The notes: generated by a model not told the origin, from the sequence alone. A DNA stretch of 64,000 nucleotides from Thereva unica (GCA_949987705.1 OX465281.1:81062543-81126542); one strand, 5' to 3'. Shown: positions 1 through 11,110, numbered from the stretch's first letter. Translations and numbers: made by a program.

Positions 1-234
1 TTCTAACGCAAAAGGCGCACTTCTCTCGTTTGTACTCTTGCCAGGAGCAGACAGACTGTGCCTGCAGATCAAAAGTCGTGAAGAAACCCGGTGTTAGAGT
101 GTTTACGGTTTAAGTCCAGTGCGTGATAAAGTTTTACATTTCTTCATAAAGGTTAAACATCATAATAAATTTTAAAAATTCGAAAGAAAAAAAGGACAAA
201 AAGACTTAGTGCAGAACATGTACACGAAAGTGGC

Positions 235-672
235 ATGTTTCAAAGAGAACAAATGAAAAGTGCCGCAGGCACTAGTGATAGTGATGCAAAATCATTGCAG
301 AAAAATAAAGTCAAGGACCAAGAAGGCCAAACAATTATAAACAGTGGCGGTGAAGGAACTTATGAACGTCGTTACGTACACAAACGGCGGCGTAAAATAA
401 AAATCATGCCAAACCTCACACCGCGAACCAAAGCTGGCAAAAAGCAAAGTCCACCGGCGTCTGGGTCTGGAACCACGGTTACATGCACCGTAGTGATGAC
501 CGACTCAGATGCAGAGTCGTCTTCCTATGACCCCGACCCAGGCAAGTACAAAGGCCTGGGTAATAGCTTTAAAGAGTTGGCCACAGGAAACAATGAAGAT
601 GAAGCCAGACTGCAAAAGCTAATTGAAGAGGTGAAGGAAAAAAATTTCCTAGACTGCCTAAGCCGAAAGTAG
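235..672 (+). pseudogene. LINE-A ORF1-like frame, 145 codons
   Basis: Open frame upstream of the endonuclease, in the position of a LINE ORF1 (nucleic-acid-binding Gag-like protein). It is basic in the middle (KRRRKIKI near residue 51) and acidic near the end, and it shows no CCHC zinc knuckles, so it is much shorter than a usual jockey-type ORF1 of several hundred residues. The next 60 bases are CAG/CAA-rich. I do not recognise a domain; the assignment rests on position only, and the frame could be chance. Confidence 0.4.
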
Positions 673-806
673 GAGCAAACCCGCAGCAGCAACAACAACA
701 AGAAGCAAAACAGCAAGCGCCGCAGCGAGCGCTAGCAAAATGCCCGTTAAGATTTAGTATACTCGGCTTTCTTTACGACAGAAACCATCTCTGGGTAAGT
801 TGTTTA

Positions 807-1416
807 ATGGCTTTACACAGGGAGGTCACAATCAAGGTCATTGCGGTGAACGTCAATTCGCTGATTAGAAACGAAAGAAGGGCGAATTTACTGACCCTTT
901 TGCAAAATCAAAATCCTGATGTGCTTCTTGCTAGTGAAACCAAACTAAGCGAGAAACACAAAGTGGATGACAAAGATTATGTGGTAATTAGGCGAGATAT
1001 ACCTAATTCCACACAAGGTGGGGCTTACTAATATTAGTAAAGACCACTCTTAAACACAAGATCATGTATAGCAGGGACATTAACAAGTTTCGGGTGCTAG
1101 AAGCGTGCGCTATATACCTCCATCTATCCAGTGGCAGAAGGTTGTATATAATAGCTGCGTACGCACCCCAAACCTCCCAATCCAGACTATTTATAGAGGA
1201 ATTGAGCTTGCTGTTTCAAACTCTCCACCTTGAGTCGGAGCAACATTTTTACTTATTAGCCGGAGATTTAAACGCACGCCAAGCGGCATGGGGAAATCAA
1301 ACGGCTAACATCAGGGGCAACCAACTGAACGACTGGCTGGTTCAGAATAGAATTCAGCGAAAAGTAAATCTTTACGCTACAGACACGCCATCACGCCATC
1401 ATACCCAAATGGAGCA
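807..1416 (+). pseudogene. LINE-A endonuclease (APE type), N-terminal part
   Basis: The frame starting near 807 carries the endonuclease opening (AVNVNSL, then the acidic ASETKL motif). After a stop and frame change around 1030-1064 it continues with IIAAYAPQ and LLAGDLNARQAAWGN, the YAPP and GDFNA-type motifs of APE endonucleases that nick the target for target-primed reverse transcription. The domain is cut at 1417 by a terminal-inverted-repeat insertion and resumes at about 3826 with LDICLLDSRMG. Stops show that it is inactive. Confidence 0.75.
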
Positions 1417-1436
1417 CAGTGGGAGATTGTGTTTTT

Positions 1437-2301
1437 TTTACTCAAAATCTAATATCTCAAGAAAGAAAGAAGATAGAGCACTAATTTTTTTTATTTTTTT
1501 TGTAATTGAATAGGGAATTAAGGAAAAGTATTGAGAACTTGAGAGAATGAAAACCTAACCTGCAAATTGTTGTTAAACCTGAGTTTTCGTTTTGGGCTAT
1601 TTAAGTCTATCTATGTGCCCCTTAATCCCTCGTGGGACATAGGGCGGAAACAGTTGCCCTCCAGCGGACTCTGTTTTGCGCGACAGCTCTTAGCTCTGAC
1701 CAGGATCTCCCAGTAGTTGCGGCCTCTGCTAGTAGGGTTCTCCTCCACGTTGTTCTAGGTCTTCGGCTATTTAAGTACTCCACATTTATTGCCTACTACA
1801 TAAGAAACAGTAGGAAAAAAATTAATTTTTTATCGTTTAACAGTTTGGGATATGTTGAAAATTGAGAATTAACAACAATTTGCAGGTTAGGTTTTCATTT
1901 TTTTACGATCTCAGTATTTTTCCTTAATTCCCTATCCAATTACATAGAAAATAAAAAAATGAGTGCTCTATCTTTTATCTTTCTTGAGATATTAGATTTA
2001 AAGTAGAAAAAAGCAAAATCTTCCTTTGTAGGTTAGGTTTTCGTTATGGGCCATTGAGATACCTTTATTGCCTATTGAATAAGAAACGAAATGTAAAAAA
2101 AAAAATTAATTTTTTATCCTTTAACAGTTTTGGCTATTTAGAAAATTCAGGTTTAACAACAATTTGCAGGTTAGGTTTTCATTCTCTCACGTTCTCAATA
2201 CTTTTCCTTAATTCCCTATTCAATTACAAAGAAAATAAAAAAAATGAGTGCTCTATATTTTTTCTTTCTTGAGATATTAGATTTTGAGTAGAAAAAAATA
2301 A
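1437..2301. repeat. Three copies of an AT-rich ~200-bp repeat, one inverted
   Basis: Copies at about 1787-2011 and 2063-2301 are direct repeats sharing the blocks CAACAATTTGCAGGTTAGG, TTCCTTAATTCCCTAT and GAGATATTAGATTT. A third copy at about 1437-1600 runs the other way. A LINE fragment (1617-1772) separates the inverted copy from the direct pair. None encodes anything recognisable. Confidence 0.7.
1617..1772 (-). mobile_element. RTE-like LINE C-terminal fragment
   Basis: About 155 bp nearly identical in layout to the 3' coding end of the larger LINE at 42265-43840 (shared blocks around GGGACATAGG, GAAACAGTTGCCCTC and GTTGCGGCCTCTGCT). This copy has roughly 35 bp that the 42-kb copy lacks. 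Read on the minus strand, the region matches the end of an RT ORF rich in W, R and P. It is a short dead fragment. Confidence 0.6.
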
Positions 2302-2700
2302 ATGGTTAAAAAAAATTTTTAAAAAAAATTCTTTACATTAACTAAAAAATGTACTGAAAAGTAAAAAATAAAAAATATTTTAAAGAAAGCGTGAAATTTC
2401 AATTTTAATGAAAAAGTTAATTAAAAGAATGGCGCATTTTTCATCAAAAATTGAAAATATAACTGTAAATCGCCTGAGATTTACAATAACCCTCAATTTT
2501 TTGCTTTGTTAATTTCAAATTCTAACAAAATTTTTTGATGAAAAATGCGCCATTCTTTTAGTTAACTTTTTCATTAAAATTGAAATTTCACGCTTTCTTT
2601 AAAATATTTTTTATTTTTTACTTTTCAGTACATTTTTTAGTTAATGTAAAGAATTTTTTTTAAAAATTTTTTTTAACCATTTATTTTATTTTCTACTTTT
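2285..2700. repeat. Long inverted repeat (hairpin), arms ~165 bp
   Basis: The left arm (about 2285-2450) and right arm (about 2532-2700) are near-perfect reverse complements separated by about 80 bp. Both arms carry GGTTAAAAAAAATTTTT, the core GCGTGAAATTTCAATTTT (in the right arm as its reverse complement) and the inner GGCGCATTTTTCATC. The segment is very AT-rich and would fold into one long stem. It looks like a foldback or MITE nested in the composite insertion. Confidence 0.8.
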
Positions 2701-3788
2701 TAGTTTATTATATGTATTCCGCCATTTTATGATGGCAATTCTATTAGATTTAAAATTACGTCACACAGTTTACTGTATTCATTTGATACCCATGTCGTGG
2801 GCTCGGTGGAACATAATTGCAAAAACGGCCGCCATCTCGGAACCGTCTTCTTGATTTTTTTACAAAAAGGTCAGATTGCATTTAGTACTTATACATGATG
2901 AGTTGAACTCAAGTTGAACCCAAGTCTAACTACATGTAAACGGGAGTCGAGTTGGGTTAAGGTTGACTGAACTCGACTCAGCTCTGCTACCTGGGTTTAG
3001 TTGAAATTTTGCATACGGGCATGAGTTCAGTATTTGAGTAGTTGAATTTAGTTGACAGCAGCATCTCTGTGTTTGTTTGTGATTTTTTGTAACGTGTATT
3101 GCTTCTTTATTATCAACTCACCCTTAACTCAACTATTCATCTCATCATTCATACACATTAACCACCCGAACTACGAGTGTGTGCAAAATTGGAAGTTGAT
3201 CGGTTATATTTTCTACTTTTTAGTCTATTATAAGCTTTCCGCAATTTAGTGTTGGCCGCCATTTTGAATTTGGAATGACGCCACATAGCTTATTGTGTTC
3301 TACCTGTCATATCCTTTCATTTGATACCCATGTCAGAGGGACGCGGAGCACAATTTCAAAAATCGGGCGCCATTTTGGAACCGCCATCTTGATATTTTTA
3401 CAAAATGGCCAGATTGCATTGTCACCCAAACTAAACGTGTATGCAAAATTTCAGCTCTATCCGAAACCGGGAAGTGGGTCAAATTTAACTTCCAAGACTT
3501 GACGACAAACAGTGCAAGTGTTGGCCGCCATTTTGAATTTAGAATGACGCCACATAGCTTATTGTGTTCTACCTGTCATATCCTTTCATTTGATACCCAT
3601 GTCAGAGGGCCGCGGAGCACAATTTCAAAAATCGGGCGCCATTTTGGAACCGCCATCATGATATTTTTACAAAATGGCCAGATTGCATTGTCATCCAAAC
3701 TAAACGTGTATGCAAAATTTCAGCTCTATCCGAAACCGGGAAGTGGGTCAAATTTAACTTCCAAGATTTGACGACAAACAGTGCAAGT
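2700..3788. repeat. 269-bp tandem repeat (two near-identical units) plus a diverged unit
   Basis: Units start at about 3249 and 3518 with GTGTTGGCCGCCATTTTG and end with GACGACAAACAGTGCAAGT; they differ at only a few positions. A diverged relative covers about 2700-2880. Related sequence occurs in inverse orientation at about 10840-11060. The units hold short open frames but no recognisable protein, so I treat the frames as chance. The element type is unknown. Confidence 0.75.
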
Positions 3789-3825
3789 TAAATAAAAGAA
3801 TTTAAAAAACAAAATCTCCCACTGG

Positions 3826-4560
3826 GTGGCGGTTCTTTTTTTGGATATATGCTTGTTAGACTCTCGGATGGGCGTATTAGGGGTAAACACAAACGTGACA
3901 AACTGTCTAACGACAGTGCCGTACGACAGCGATCACCAAGGACTGGAAACAACAGTACAGGTCCCTGAGACTCCATGGAACTCCTCGAATATTGCGAAGT
4001 GCATCTTTTTGCCTACGAGAAGATGCACTGGCCAAAATTCGAGAAGGCTATAGTAAGGGCAATACAGGATAACGGACTATTACCTCCCACAACTAGGAAT
4101 TTGACCAACAATGAGATTGATGCATATCTGAAAGATATGTATGGACAACCTCATTGTACAGACTATGGACAAAACCATACCACGGACAAAGAAAAAGAAC
4201 AGTACAGACTGTTACAAGAACGCTACAATTGATGCACTACAAAAACATAAAAGTAGAATACTGACTAGACTGAAATCCCTACACCCCGCCAGTTCCAGGA
4301 TAGACAGAGTCCGGAGATTGTAACTCTTAAATCGGTTATGAAAAACCTCCAAAAACTTCTCGAACAACAATCTCACAGTCTGTGAATCTATACTGGAACA
4401 AAAAGATTCGTGCTATACAATCCAATTACGCGAGCATGTTCCCACAGATAAATAAAATCTTTAGGAGTAAAACACATATAACCGGTTGGACAAATTGCGC
4501 ATACCCAGGACGCTGGCTAACCAGGAACTACTGAGATCTGCCAACATAGATCCCGAAGAA
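3826..4560 (+). pseudogene. LINE-A endonuclease end and linker
   Basis: LINE-A resumes after the composite insertion with the last endonuclease block (LDICLLDSRMG, then a YDSDHQG motif matching the terminal SDH of APE endonucleases). A linker follows (3975-4232, KMHWPKFEKAI and later blocks) of the kind found between endonuclease and RT in jockey-like ORF2 proteins. Several frame changes are present. Confidence 0.65.
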
Positions 4561-4565
4561 ACCAG

Positions 4566-4804
4566 GGGCCGGTTCTTGTACGTCGAAAACGAAAATTCTT
4601 TTTCGTCTCGGGTTCGCGTAAGTCGAAAAAATTGGAACTTTTCGTCTCAAGCCGACGAAAGGTCTTGGGTTATCGAGTTTTTGTATTAGGACACGAACAA
4701 TTTTCTTTCGACCTATGCGAACGCTAAAATTTTTGTCGACAAAATTTTTCGACTTCAATTTATTTTCGTACGATTATCGTCGTTCGCCATACACGAACCG
4801 GCCC
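4566..4804. mobile_element. MITE, 239 bp, CAG target duplication, PIF/Harbinger type
   Basis: Both ends read GGGCCGGTTC followed by (T/G)TGTA, as terminal inverted repeats. CAG lies directly outside each end (4563-4565 and 4805-4807), a 3-bp target duplication as used by PIF/Harbinger elements. There is no coding capacity. It interrupts LINE-A between linker and RT. The same GGGCC ends and the same CAG duplication mark the larger Harbinger element at 44466-46058. Confidence 0.7.
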
Positions 4805-4879
4805 CAGTATTGTCGACGATAATTATTGTATAGAGGAAGAGCAGGAGAAAGTGGATTTAGTGAGGCCTACTACCAGGGA

Positions 4880-6145
4880 ATTTATTCGGTGTACACTTGT
4901 GTTCGGCCGAATTTTGACCTTGAAAATAGGGCCCTGCTGAACCATTTCAGAATAACTAATGAAATCAAGGTCTCGAAATCCGAGAACCGAAGAATCATCG
5001 AGTTCAGTGAACACTGCCCGGCGAACAATATTCCTGAGGCACAAGCAAACTCTCTTCTCATTACGAAAACTGATCTCCTGCTAACTTTTCGCCGTCTAAA
5101 CAATAAGAAGTCGTCTGGGGTGGACGGTGTTCCAAACATCGTCCTGAAACATTTGCCCCTGGTGGCCATAGATATATGTATATACCACTCTGTTTAACAA
5201 CGCGTTAAACAACGCCCATTTTCCAGGGCACTGGAAGACGGCAGTGGTGTACTCAATACCCAAAAAGGGTAAAGATAAAAGTAACCCTGCTAATCTTCGG
5301 TCAATAAGTCTGCTCCCGAATATCAGTAAGGTTTTTGAATCAGTAATTAATAGATCATTGTCCCAATGGGTTGACGAAAAGAACATAATTCCCGATAACC
5401 AATTCGGTTTCAGGGCGGGACATGACACTATTCATTCCGCGTCGAAATTGGTGTCAGACATACACTGGAACTTAATGAAAGGCCAGTGTACCGGAGCATG
5501 CTTGATCGACTACGACAAGGCGTTCGATACAGTGTGGATCGAGGTCTTCTCTACAAATTAGTCAGATACGGGATGACCGGACCTCTGTTATACTTGATCT
5601 ATAATATGATTTCCAAGAAGAAGTTCATCGTTAAAAGTGGGAACTTCACATCAGGAAAGGTATTTGTTATTAAAAAAGGTTTGTAACAGGGCGCAGTGAA
5701 TTCGCCGCTCTTGTTTAATATCTTTACGAGTGACCTAATCAGTTCCCTCCGCTTCGCATTAGCGTATGCGGATGACCTGATTGTGTACAGGACGGGGCCG
5801 AAGATTGGAGTGATCCAGACGCTCCTGCAACGTGACTTCGAAACCATCGAGCGCTACAGTGATGATGGGAAGTTGAAGATCAACTTTGGCAAATGCGAAT
5901 CGATCCTTTTCCGGACTCCTCTACGCAGAGCTTCTTACGATGTGCAGAGGAACTGGAAAACCTTTCGAATTTCGAACTATGCTGGACAGGCGTTAGAACA
6001 TAAATCAGAAGTGAAATACCTTGGGCTTTGGCTGGATCAGTACTTGTATTACAATAGAAATGTAAGTGCTGCTCTTGACAAGGCAAACAAGGCGTTTTAC
6101 ATGACTAAAAGGCTTTTTATAGCAGACACCCAAGCTCACGGGTAA
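4880..6145 (+). pseudogene. LINE-A reverse transcriptase, broken
   Basis: RT motifs in order: SSGVDGVPN (about 5114), IPKKGKDKSNPANLRSISL (5255), FGFRAGHD (5402), CLIDYDKAFDTVW (5500), a QGAVNSPLLFNIF block (5686) and the catalytic AYADDLIVY (5766), followed by GKCESILF and YLGLWLD. Breaks are visible near 5197 (stop), 5540 (frame change) and 5686 (stop just before QG), so no active enzyme is made. RT would copy the element RNA at a nicked target. Confidence 0.85.
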
Positions 6146-6149
6146 AGGT

Positions 6150-6486
6150 GATCTGCTACCAAGCCTTGATCAGACCGGTTTAAACTTATGGTTGCCCAGT
6201 GTGGTTCAACATATCTCCCTTTTATATGGAAAAGCTTCGGGTTTTCGAAAGACAATGCTTAAGGGCGTGCTTAAGGTTGTATCGAACACCCGAATTTGGC
6301 TTCACGAAGTTTCACGCCAACAATATCTTTTACGATAAGGCATTTGTTAATAGGATCGACAACTTCATAATCAAGTTGATTCGAAGACATATTGCTAGAG
6401 CGACGGAGAGCGACAATCCTCTTATTCGGGGAGCGTTCTACCCGAACTGCGTAAAATCTTTAGATATAGAACAGTTTAGCTTGTAA
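6150..6486 (+). pseudogene. LINE-A ORF2 C-terminal region
   Basis: Frame 6199-6486 continues the ORF2 protein after a stop near 6145 and carries the typical FERQCLRACLRLYR block of jockey-like C-termini. About 420 bp of 3' UTR follows before the A-rich tail near 6904. The host-element start is upstream, so the apparent start codon here is not biological. Confidence 0.6.
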
Positions 6487-6952
6487 TTTAGTTTTAATGG
6501 TTAGCTTAGGGCTTAGATAGGATTAGTTATAGTTTTTACTTAGTAATAGTTTTAGTAAGTAAGCTTACGTGCGAGCTGCCACGAGCTTTTGTTAGTTTTG
6601 TTTGTCTGTTGTTTGTTTGTTGTTTGTTAGTTTTGGTTTGTCTTGTTAGTTCTGCTAACTCGACCCCGTGGAAGCTCGTCGCCTGGACGGAGTTCACCCG
6701 AGGCTGGCCCTCTGCTGTACTCTGCCCGGATAGTTCTGTGTTTAGAATAGTGTTTAGGTTAATTAGCGAATTGTTCTCGATGCCCCGATGTCAGAGTCGC
6801 AAAATGGTTGGAAGTAGGTGAAATAAAATACCGCAGCTAGGTTGTGACAGTTCTTTCCTTCACTTCTCTCTCTATCTTCCGACTAGAGCTGCTGTTCGAC
6901 ATTTAAAAAAAACAAAAAAAAATACATGGTCGACAGTACAAACGAGCCTTCC

Positions 6953-8513
6953 CTAAGTCTCTAGTGTGTCACATAAAAAAAAACCTTTTAGATTAAGTTT
7001 GTCGAGACAATTATTAGGATCTTCCTGAAGACTTTTATACAGGATAAAAGCATTTACCATGGAGCAGTCCAAAAAATGAAAGAATATGCGGTGCCACCAT
7101 TTCTTAGATTTTCGATCAATGCAGTAACTCCCTTTCAACTGATCAAATTTGTCAACAAAATTCATATTTTCGTTGTAGTCTTTTATAGCAATTGGCAAGA
7201 TATTTCAACTGCATCCCCATTTCTTTCCCTTCTAGTGATTTTTGTACTATACTTCGGGTCGAGAAAATTGGTCAACAAATAGACACTCCGCTTATCCTTC
7301 CATTTCATATATGACACCATTCGATTGGCACAGACACGATAATCGTATTCGCCACGACGAAGTTCTTTGTCTATTTTTAATGGTGGCAAGTGTTTGCGTG
7401 TAGGGTTTACAGTTCCCCAAGCATAAATATGTATTATTTTCTCGTAAATAAACTTGCAACGCATAGCTGTTGAAGTAATTGTCGAAATAAATTCTGTGGT
7501 ATTTGCCTTCCAGTCCTCCGCAAAATTTTCTGACGACTTTCCCTCCCAGATCAGTCTCCACTCTATCTCCAACTTTTCCTGTATAAATTTCAAAATCGAG
7601 ACAATATCCAGATGATGCGCACTTAGTCCATACTTTGTAGCCACGCTTTGTTGGCTTCTTTGGCATATATTGTTTTATGGGACTTCTGCCTTTGAATTTT
7701 ATCATTGATTCATCTATGGCAAGTTTCTCTGTAGGATGGTAATTCTTTTTGAATGATTCTCTTATTTTATCAATGTATGGTCTTATTTTGTACAATTTGT
7801 CGAGGTGTCAAATTGTTGTCGTTGAGGTGTAAGTTCCCAAGAATCCAAGAAAACCTTGTCAGTAGCATAAATGAAGAAATGTACTCGTTCCGTAAATCAG
7901 GCGAAGAAGACCAGTAATCTCTGTAACTAGAACTTTTCTTTATGCCCATAACCAGATTTAGAGCAATAAACACGGTCATTTCCTCCACTGTAACTGGTTT
8001 GTATGAACCTCCTTTTTGCTCTGCATAAAAGTTGGTATGAAATGTTATATGTTGAACTATTTCTTCGGTCCAGAACAATTGAAAAATGTTCAGTGGCGTC
8101 AGTTCTTTATGAGCAGCCAGAGTTGAAAGTTCGGTAGGTATGTTTTCTATGGGAATGTGATCTTTAGGAGATAAAATAGAATAAGATTTTTTCCATTTAG
8201 CAGGAAGTATTTTTGAATGAGTTGGTATAGGTGGTGACATCAATGGTACTTGTGAAGTGGAAGCCAAGTTGGCCAGGGGGGTGTCATCATAACTCTCAAA
8301 TTCTTCGGGAGATGAAGTGTTTTGTCCTTGAAAATCTTCACCTAGAAGAATTTCTGTAGGTGCTACAAGGTCCTCGATGATATCGTGCTGATCTTCAGTG
8401 TCCGAGCCATCGCCATCCACATAGCTGTCGTTATCAGAAGGAATGTCGACATATTCTAATAAAGTATTTTCAATTTCGCGGTCGAATAACGTTCTTCTAG
8501 TTCTTGTAGTCAT
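6953..8513 (-). pseudogene. piggyBac-type transposase, frameshifted
   Basis: The N-terminal part (8513-7770) has an acidic leader, then PLNIFQLFWTEEIVQHI and VEEMTVFIALNLVMGI, characteristic of piggyBac transposases. After a frame change near 7790 comes LAIDESMIKFKGR, then YFDNYFNS; after another near 7430 the chain continues, and after a third near 7195 it ends with MNFVDKFDQ and WWHRIFFHFLDC. The three catalytic aspartates (IDESM, FDNYF, VDKFD) are all visible, so the decay is by frameshift rather than active-site loss. The cysteine-rich C-terminal tail is not seen. I could not place TTAA-flanked ends. Confidence 0.85.
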
Positions 8514-9200
8514 TGTACCTTATAAAAGAAGAAAACATTCTCATTAAAAAATAATTGCAAAAAATATACAAAAACTACACCTTTATCGAACGGTGGTTAC
8601 CACTACTTTGAATATTACATGTAATATTGGCGAATCATTATAATTTTCACGTTATATTTCACTTACTTCATATACTTATTTATTCTTTTACATAATTTAC
8701 TTCACAGTAATCCTAAATCTCAATTATTTATTTATCGGTAAAGAAAAATCACCGCGATAACGACAATTCAATTTTTTCCAATATTCAAGCTTAACTAAGT
8801 TTTCTACAACTACCGCGGAAGCGCTGCAAATATGCTACCTGTGAGAGCTTTTTGTCAGTTGTCTATACAGTTCCAAGGCGCGATCATTAGATGGCGCTAT
8901 AAGTAACTATTAGCAATGAAAGTGGTGGTTAACTACTGTTCTGTAACCACTGGGAAGAAAGGAGATATGGGGCAAATCGTTTGTAAAATTTTTGTAAAAT
9001 ATTAAAAATTCTGAGAAAAATCACTTCCTTTTATTGATGGACTATAAGGACGGTCTTAAATACACCGTTCGTGCAATTAATTTTTCACTTTTAATTAAGT
9101 AAATGTTTATGTTCTCCTGAGTGTCATTATTAAATAATATAATTTAGTGATAGAATCAAAACAGGTTACACCGAAGTAAAAAAAAATGTATTTCACCATT
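8514..9200. other. AT-rich stretch next to the piggyBac remnant, nothing recognised
   Basis: Probably contains the 5' untranslated end of the piggyBac element (the start codon is at 8513), but I see no terminal repeat or TTAA pair that defines it. No open frame of note. Confidence 0.4.
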
Positions 9201-9272
9201 GTGCGGGAGAGGATTGAACTTGGTTCCCCGGGATAGGATTCCAGCGCCTTACCTCTAGGCTACCGATATATG
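9201..9272 (-). repeat. tRNA-like sequence (SINE head or tRNA pseudogene)
   Basis: Read on the minus strand there is an A-box-like GTAGCCTAGAGGTAAGGCG and a B-box-like AAGTTCAATCC at tRNA spacing. The acceptor and T stems do not pair well, so this is not a working tRNA gene. It is better explained as the head of a tRNA-derived SINE or a decayed tRNA. Confidence 0.4.
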
Positions 9273-9275
9273 GAC

Positions 9276-10051
9276 TTTATTAGAAATGTCTTTTTTGTTG
9301 TTAAATATACTTCCGGTTGAAATTTCCGGACCATTTTCTCAGTTTTAGGTCTTTTGACCAAGAGCTACAATTTAAGATATGGCCAAAGTCTGTAGCGGCA
9401 GTGCTTTCAGAGATGAAAGAAGGTCACAGACGGACAGACGGACAGAGCCTCTGTATAAGCTTTTTTTTGAAAAAGCTAAAAACACCTCTACAAGAACTTG
9501 AGGATTTTACAAATGGTGGTCGCTTTACTATTAGGCGAAGTAATAAATTTTGGAGCAGAATCGTATGAACAAACCATCGAGCAGACACTTATGAGGATGA
9601 TGAAAACATTAGGTGAACTAAGCCGAGGGCGTGGGATTTCCGGCAGTACACTTGCTTCGAGGACTTTGGGATTGATTTCTTTGGATATCTGGGAGCAAGT
9701 GGAAGATTTCTGTGGTCGCAGAAAAATTAGACCATTGGCTTGCATCGCATGAACCAATTTTGGAGAGATCGGAATTAATTTAAATTTTTTCCGATGTCGT
9801 TGTTCATGATCGCATTAATTCCTACCACACGATCGACATGGATACTCTCAAATGGGATTGAGGTGGAGAAAACTCTTCATTGCCTTATATGGCTGTTGAA
9901 AAGCAAGAAACATCGTTAAATATACTACGGTATAGGCGATTCACAAAATGTGCAGTTAAAAACAAATTTAATCTCTCTACGCTCCCTCCTACATAAGATG
10001 CAGCTCGTATGCATTAGAGTATATCACCAAGTACATTCGTAGAGATCCCGA
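9276..10051. other. Unrecognised repetitive-looking DNA upstream of the Unc-89 exons
   Basis: Contains GGACAGACGGACAGA near 9430 and open frames of up to 84 codons on both strands around 9490-9757, neither of which I recognise. It may be old transposon sequence. No Unc-89 exon is visible here. Confidence 0.35.
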
Positions 10052-10423
10052 ATGCTGGAGCTAGAAAAAAATTCCGCGAATGTTTGTCCCAATTCCCAAT
10101 GGACGATGGCGCCGGCTCCTCCAGATCTGGTGAAATTAACCAAGTGTGGTCCAGCCTGCGGGTGCCGGAAGACTGGATTAGAATGCTCTGCGATTTCTCA
10201 GAATTGCAATGGTGAAACATGTGGCAACGTGGTAAAAGTCTCAAAGTTGTTAGACAAGGATGAATTCAACTATGAATGCCCATGCGTCAACAAGCGATGG
10301 TGGAGCAAACGGTGTCGTCGTAATTTAAGGACCCTTTTTTGCAACTTATCTAACCATTCCAAACGCTGCCCCAAACAAAGGAGTTGTATTCGAGAAGAGG
10401 CCGAATGTAGGATTTATAAATAA
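10052..10423 (+). pseudogene. Cysteine-rich fragment, probably transposon-derived
   Basis: A 123-codon frame with a CGCRKTGLECSAISQNCNG block, a CxC-rich arrangement that I have seen at the C-termini of transposon-encoded proteins. It runs straight into a LINE fragment near 10400, whose sequence supplies its last residues. I do not recognise a full domain and do not think it is a host gene. Confidence 0.3.
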
Positions 10424-10815
10424 CAGCACGAGCCGATGGGCGGAGGAGGAACTTGCATCTCTTAAGATATCCCAAGCACTGGGATGCTTGTTTGGCGATT
10501 TGAAATATGTGGTCAATCCATCGCTAGTCTTTGGCTAATGTCACGCCTAAGATGTGTAGGGAGGGTTCGAACATTAGATTAACTTCACCCACGGTCACCG
10601 ATGGACAGGTGTGGAACTGTCTTTTCGAAATAAAACAGTATTTGGTTTTCTTGGGGTGTAGAGTTCGTTCACGGTCGTCAAGACAGGGTCTGGCAAGTGT
10701 ATAGAAGCCGTGAGAGTAACACAGGGTATCGTCGGCAGCGAAGCTGAGAAGTGGGTTGGAGGGGATTGAAAGTAGGTCATTTATAAAAATAAGAAATAGG
10801 GCCGGTGATACATTA
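10400..10815 (-). mobile_element. LINE-B fragment (jockey-like)
   Basis: About 400 bp that match two separated parts of the larger LINE-B copy at 37514-40810: 10405-10545 corresponds to about 38090-38225, and 10730-10800 (GAAGTGGGTTGGAGGGGATTG-type block) corresponds to 39930-39975. Here the two parts lie in one piece, without the foldback and microsatellite insertions found in the 38-kb copy. Heavily mutated. Confidence 0.7.
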
Positions 10816-10819
10816 GTTG

Positions 10820-11110
10820 TGTGGCGTCACTCTAAAATCAAAATGGCGGCCAACACAAAATGAGTGATTCCCTTTTTCGTTACAACGCGCTCGGTATGGG
10901 TATCAAATGAAAGGGTGTGACAAGTAAAATCCTATAAGCTGTGTCACGCTATTCCAAATTCAAATTGGCGGCCAGCAAAAATTGGCGGATTACCTTTTTA
11001 TTTACAACGAGTATAGGATTGTGACGTCATTTTAAATCAAAAAAGGCGGTCACCACCACATGGCGGAAGACATATAATAGACGAAAAATAGAAAATAAAA
11101 ATATAGTTTA
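10820..11110. repeat. Dispersed repeat related to the 269-bp unit, inverted
   Basis: Blocks such as AAAATGGCGGCCAACA and GGGTATCAAATGAAAGG are reverse-complement relatives of the unit at 3249-3788. It lies just upstream of the first visible Unc-89 exon, in the intron. Confidence 0.55.

Larger units (their letters stand above)
1417..3824. mobile_element. Composite terminal-inverted-repeat insertion inside LINE-A
   Basis: The left end CAGTGGGAGATTGTG (1417) is matched in inverse orientation at the right end (…AATCTCCCACTG, ending at 3824), and LINE-A endonuclease sequence resumes right after it. The roughly 2.4 kb interior holds no transposase. It contains three copies of a ~200-bp AT-rich repeat, a LINE fragment, a 165-bp-arm hairpin and a 269-bp tandem repeat. 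The CAGTGG start resembles hAT ends, but I could not find a matching 8-bp target duplication, so the superfamily is open. Confidence 0.55.
1..6921 (+). mobile_element. Jockey-superfamily non-LTR retrotransposon (LINE-A), decayed and invaded
   Basis: A LINE on the + strand: a 5' leader of about 230 bp, a short ORF1-like frame, an APE-type endonuclease, a reverse transcriptase and a 3' UTR ending in an A-rich tail near 6904-6921. Order and motifs (LLAGDLNA in the endonuclease, YADD in the RT) are those of the jockey superfamily; I cannot fix the family. The coding region is broken by stops and frame changes throughout, and by two later insertions at 1417-3824 and 4566-4804. The 5' end may lie left of the window. 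Confidence 0.8.

Noticed and set aside
3275..3771. Two similar open frames (75 and 90 codons)
   Set aside because: They are reading frames across the 269-bp tandem repeat, with no conserved domain.
1417..3824. hAT transposon assignment for the composite element
   Set aside because: CAGTGG ends suggest hAT, but no 8-bp target duplication and no transposase were found, so the superfamily is left open.
9201..9272. Functional tRNA gene on the minus strand
   Set aside because: A-box and B-box words are present but acceptor and T stems do not pair; kept only as a tRNA-like repeat.
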